From: Hyphomicrobiales bacterium
Lineage (GTDB): Bacteria; Pseudomonadota; Alphaproteobacteria; Rhizobiales; Devosiaceae
Direction of reading: 5' to 3'
Assembly: GCA_015487985.1 (NCBI GenBank)
Contig: WFOP01000053.1
Span: 1 to 6,158, forward strand
Length of the DNA stretch: 6,158 nt
The translations under genes and the position numbers were made by a program. Position 1 is the stretch's first letter, and the number at the start of each line of letters is the position of its first letter. Under the pieces are notes generated by a model that made no database searches, had not been told where the DNA came from, and saw only the letters and a list, made by a program, of their open reading frames with translations. Shown piece after piece: positions 5,615-6,158 of this stretch.

Positions 5615-5809
5615 ATGTTTAAAAGTAACGTTGGTTCCGTTGACCGAATTATCCGTATTGTTTTGGGCCTTGTGCTGATCGGCGCATTTTTTATGTTTCC
5701 CGACTCACAATGGCGCTGGGCATTTCTGATTGGGGTGGTGCCTCTTGCCACAGCCCTGATGGGGTCCTGCCCGATTTATTCCGTGTTTGGAATTAAGACC
5801 AAAAAATAA
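5615..5809 (+). CDS. YgaP-type (DUF2892) small inner-membrane protein
   Basis: A 64-residue protein matching the YgaP-like transmembrane domain family. It has the N-terminal signature NVGSVDRIIRIVLG (5-18), a first helix to about residue 28, a short FPDSQWRW turn, a second helix (about 36-50), and the conserved GSCPIYSVFGI end with C52-P53. In E. coli YgaP this membrane part is joined to a rhodanese; here it stands alone, as in many alphaproteobacteria. The family is linked with sulfur metabolism, but the role of the stand-alone form is not established. GAGGA at 5602-5606 lies 8 nt before the ATG. It probably has its own promoter and may be a target of the upstream Crp/Fnr protein. A strong hairpin terminator follows the stop by 36 nt. 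Confidence 0.9.
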   Translation: MFKSNVGSVDRIIRIVLGLVLIGAFFMFPDSQWRWAFLIGVVPLATALMGSCPIYSVFGIKTKK

Positions 5810-5845
5810 TTCTCCTCCCCTCAAAAAGAAGGGAATGGGCAATTC

Positions 5846-5873
5846 AAAGGAAGCGCCGGGCGGTGCTTCCTTT
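5846..5873. terminator. Shared (bidirectional) hairpin terminator between convergent genes
   Basis: AAAGGAAGC (5846-5854) pairs perfectly with GCTTCCTTT (5865-5873). The inner GCC/GGT adds three pairs with one G-T, giving a stem of about 12 bp with a GGGC loop (5858-5861). On the plus strand the 3' arm ends in a run of four T (5871-5874), ending the DUF2892 transcript. On the minus strand the opposite arm ends in CCTTTGAATT, directly after the stop of the convergent gene at 5876. Confidence 0.8.
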
Positions 5874-5875
5874 TG

Positions 5876-6158
5876 CTATGCAGGGCCCTTTTGGGCAGAG
5901 TCCTTTTTCGCGGAGTCCTTTTTGGCCGCCTCAAACTGCTCAAACAGCGCTTTGAGTTCGGGGTGATGATGGGTTAAAAAGCTGTCTTTTGCCTGACGAT
6001 TGCGGCTTTCTTTCCAGTTGTTATTGATGCCTTTGAAATGCCAGAACAACCCGTTTGGCGCGCGTGCTGCCATTTCTTTTGGCATATTTTTGATCCGGTG
6101 CGGGCTGGGATGAATATCAAGGTCCCTCAGCCATTCACGGGTTGGATCAAGCGCCCAC
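5876..6158 (-). CDS. C-terminal part of an unrecognised protein (partial at right edge)
   Basis: On the minus strand the frame is open from the right edge (first whole codon at 6157) to TAG at 5878-5876, giving 93 residues. An internal ATG at 6085 would give only 69 residues, but the 24 upstream residues (WALDPTREWLRDLDIHPSPH...) look like real protein, so the gene most likely starts outside the window. Visible traits are W and H richness (GLFWHFKGINNNW, THHHPE), an amphipathic helix LKALFEQFEAAKK, and a lysine-rich tail AKKDS-AKKDS-AQKGP-A. I recognise no domain. It converges on the DUF2892 gene and shares its terminator. Coding is supported by the open frame and the compositional change at its end; the function is unknown. 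Confidence 0.7.
   Translation of the reverse strand, partial: WALDPTREWLRDLDIHPSPHRIKNMPKEMAARAPNGLFWHFKGINNNWKESRNRQAKDSFLTHHHPELKALFEQFEAAKKDSAKKDSAQKGPA
5883..5923 (-). repeat. 15-nt tandem repeat encoding a Lys-rich C-terminal tail
   Basis: GAGTCCTTTTT occurs at 5898-5908 and 5913-5923, exactly 15 nt apart, and a third copy with 8 of 11 matches (GGGCCCTTTTG) lies at 5883-5893. On the coding strand the units specify AKKDS, AKKDS and AQKGP. The period keeps the frame, so copy-number change would lengthen or shorten the tail without a frameshift. Confidence 0.7.

Noticed and set aside
1..6158. Mobile element, CRISPR array, tRNA or rRNA
   Set aside because: No transposase or integrase sequence, terminal repeats, regularly spaced repeats with spacers, or tRNA/rRNA-like segments were seen. 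The only tandem repeat is the coding 15-nt unit near 5883-5923.

Overview
The window reads like ordinary chromosome of a Gram-negative bacterium, most probably an alphaproteobacterium. The pointers are an MbfA-type ferritin/VIT1 iron exporter with a candidate Irr operator, a membrane-anchored LytTR regulator, and a Crp/Fnr regulator next to a YgaP-type (DUF2892) membrane protein. Base composition is mixed and roughly half G+C, and GTG starts are used freely. I see no rRNA, tRNA, insertion sequence, integrase or CRISPR array. Gene order and genus are inferred from protein families, not from any search.

Layout: (i) 1-117 is the end of an unrecognised membrane protein that begins outside the window. 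(ii) 224-2171 is a two-gene unit: mbfA (iron exporter with a diiron ferritin-like domain) overlapping by 8 nt with an alpha/beta hydrolase that has an acidic N-terminal insertion. A good sigma70-like promoter precedes mbfA, and its -10 lies inside an Irr-box-like sequence. (iii) 2172-2331 is a non-coding regulatory stretch with three copies of TTGTTCAAT and a 17-bp palindrome, leading into a four-helix membrane LytTR transcription regulator (2332-3099). (iv) 3195-5513 is a tight three-gene run: a YghZ/Gpr-type aldo/keto reductase, an unrecognised exported four-cysteine protein, and a Crp/Fnr regulator whose GTG start touches the previous stop codon. (v) 5615-5809 is a small YgaP-type membrane protein with its own candidate promoter. 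A perfect palindrome sits where a class II Crp/Fnr activator would bind. (vi) A shared hairpin terminator at 5846-5873 separates it from a convergent, unrecognised gene entering from the right on the minus strand. That gene's C-terminus is built from a 15-nt tandem repeat.

How the genes may work together (inference): mbfA removes iron when iron is high, with Irr relieving repression. The LytTR protein is probably a one-component membrane sensor that controls its own promoter. The Crp/Fnr protein lacks the cAMP-pocket residues but has a cysteine at the equivalent place, so it may sense a redox or sulfur signal and switch on the adjacent DUF2892 gene. The most interesting points are the two operator-like palindromes beside regulator genes (2274-2290 and 5537-5551) and the unknown exported protein co-transcribed with the Crp/Fnr regulator. 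Nothing here is clearly a new defence or mobile system.
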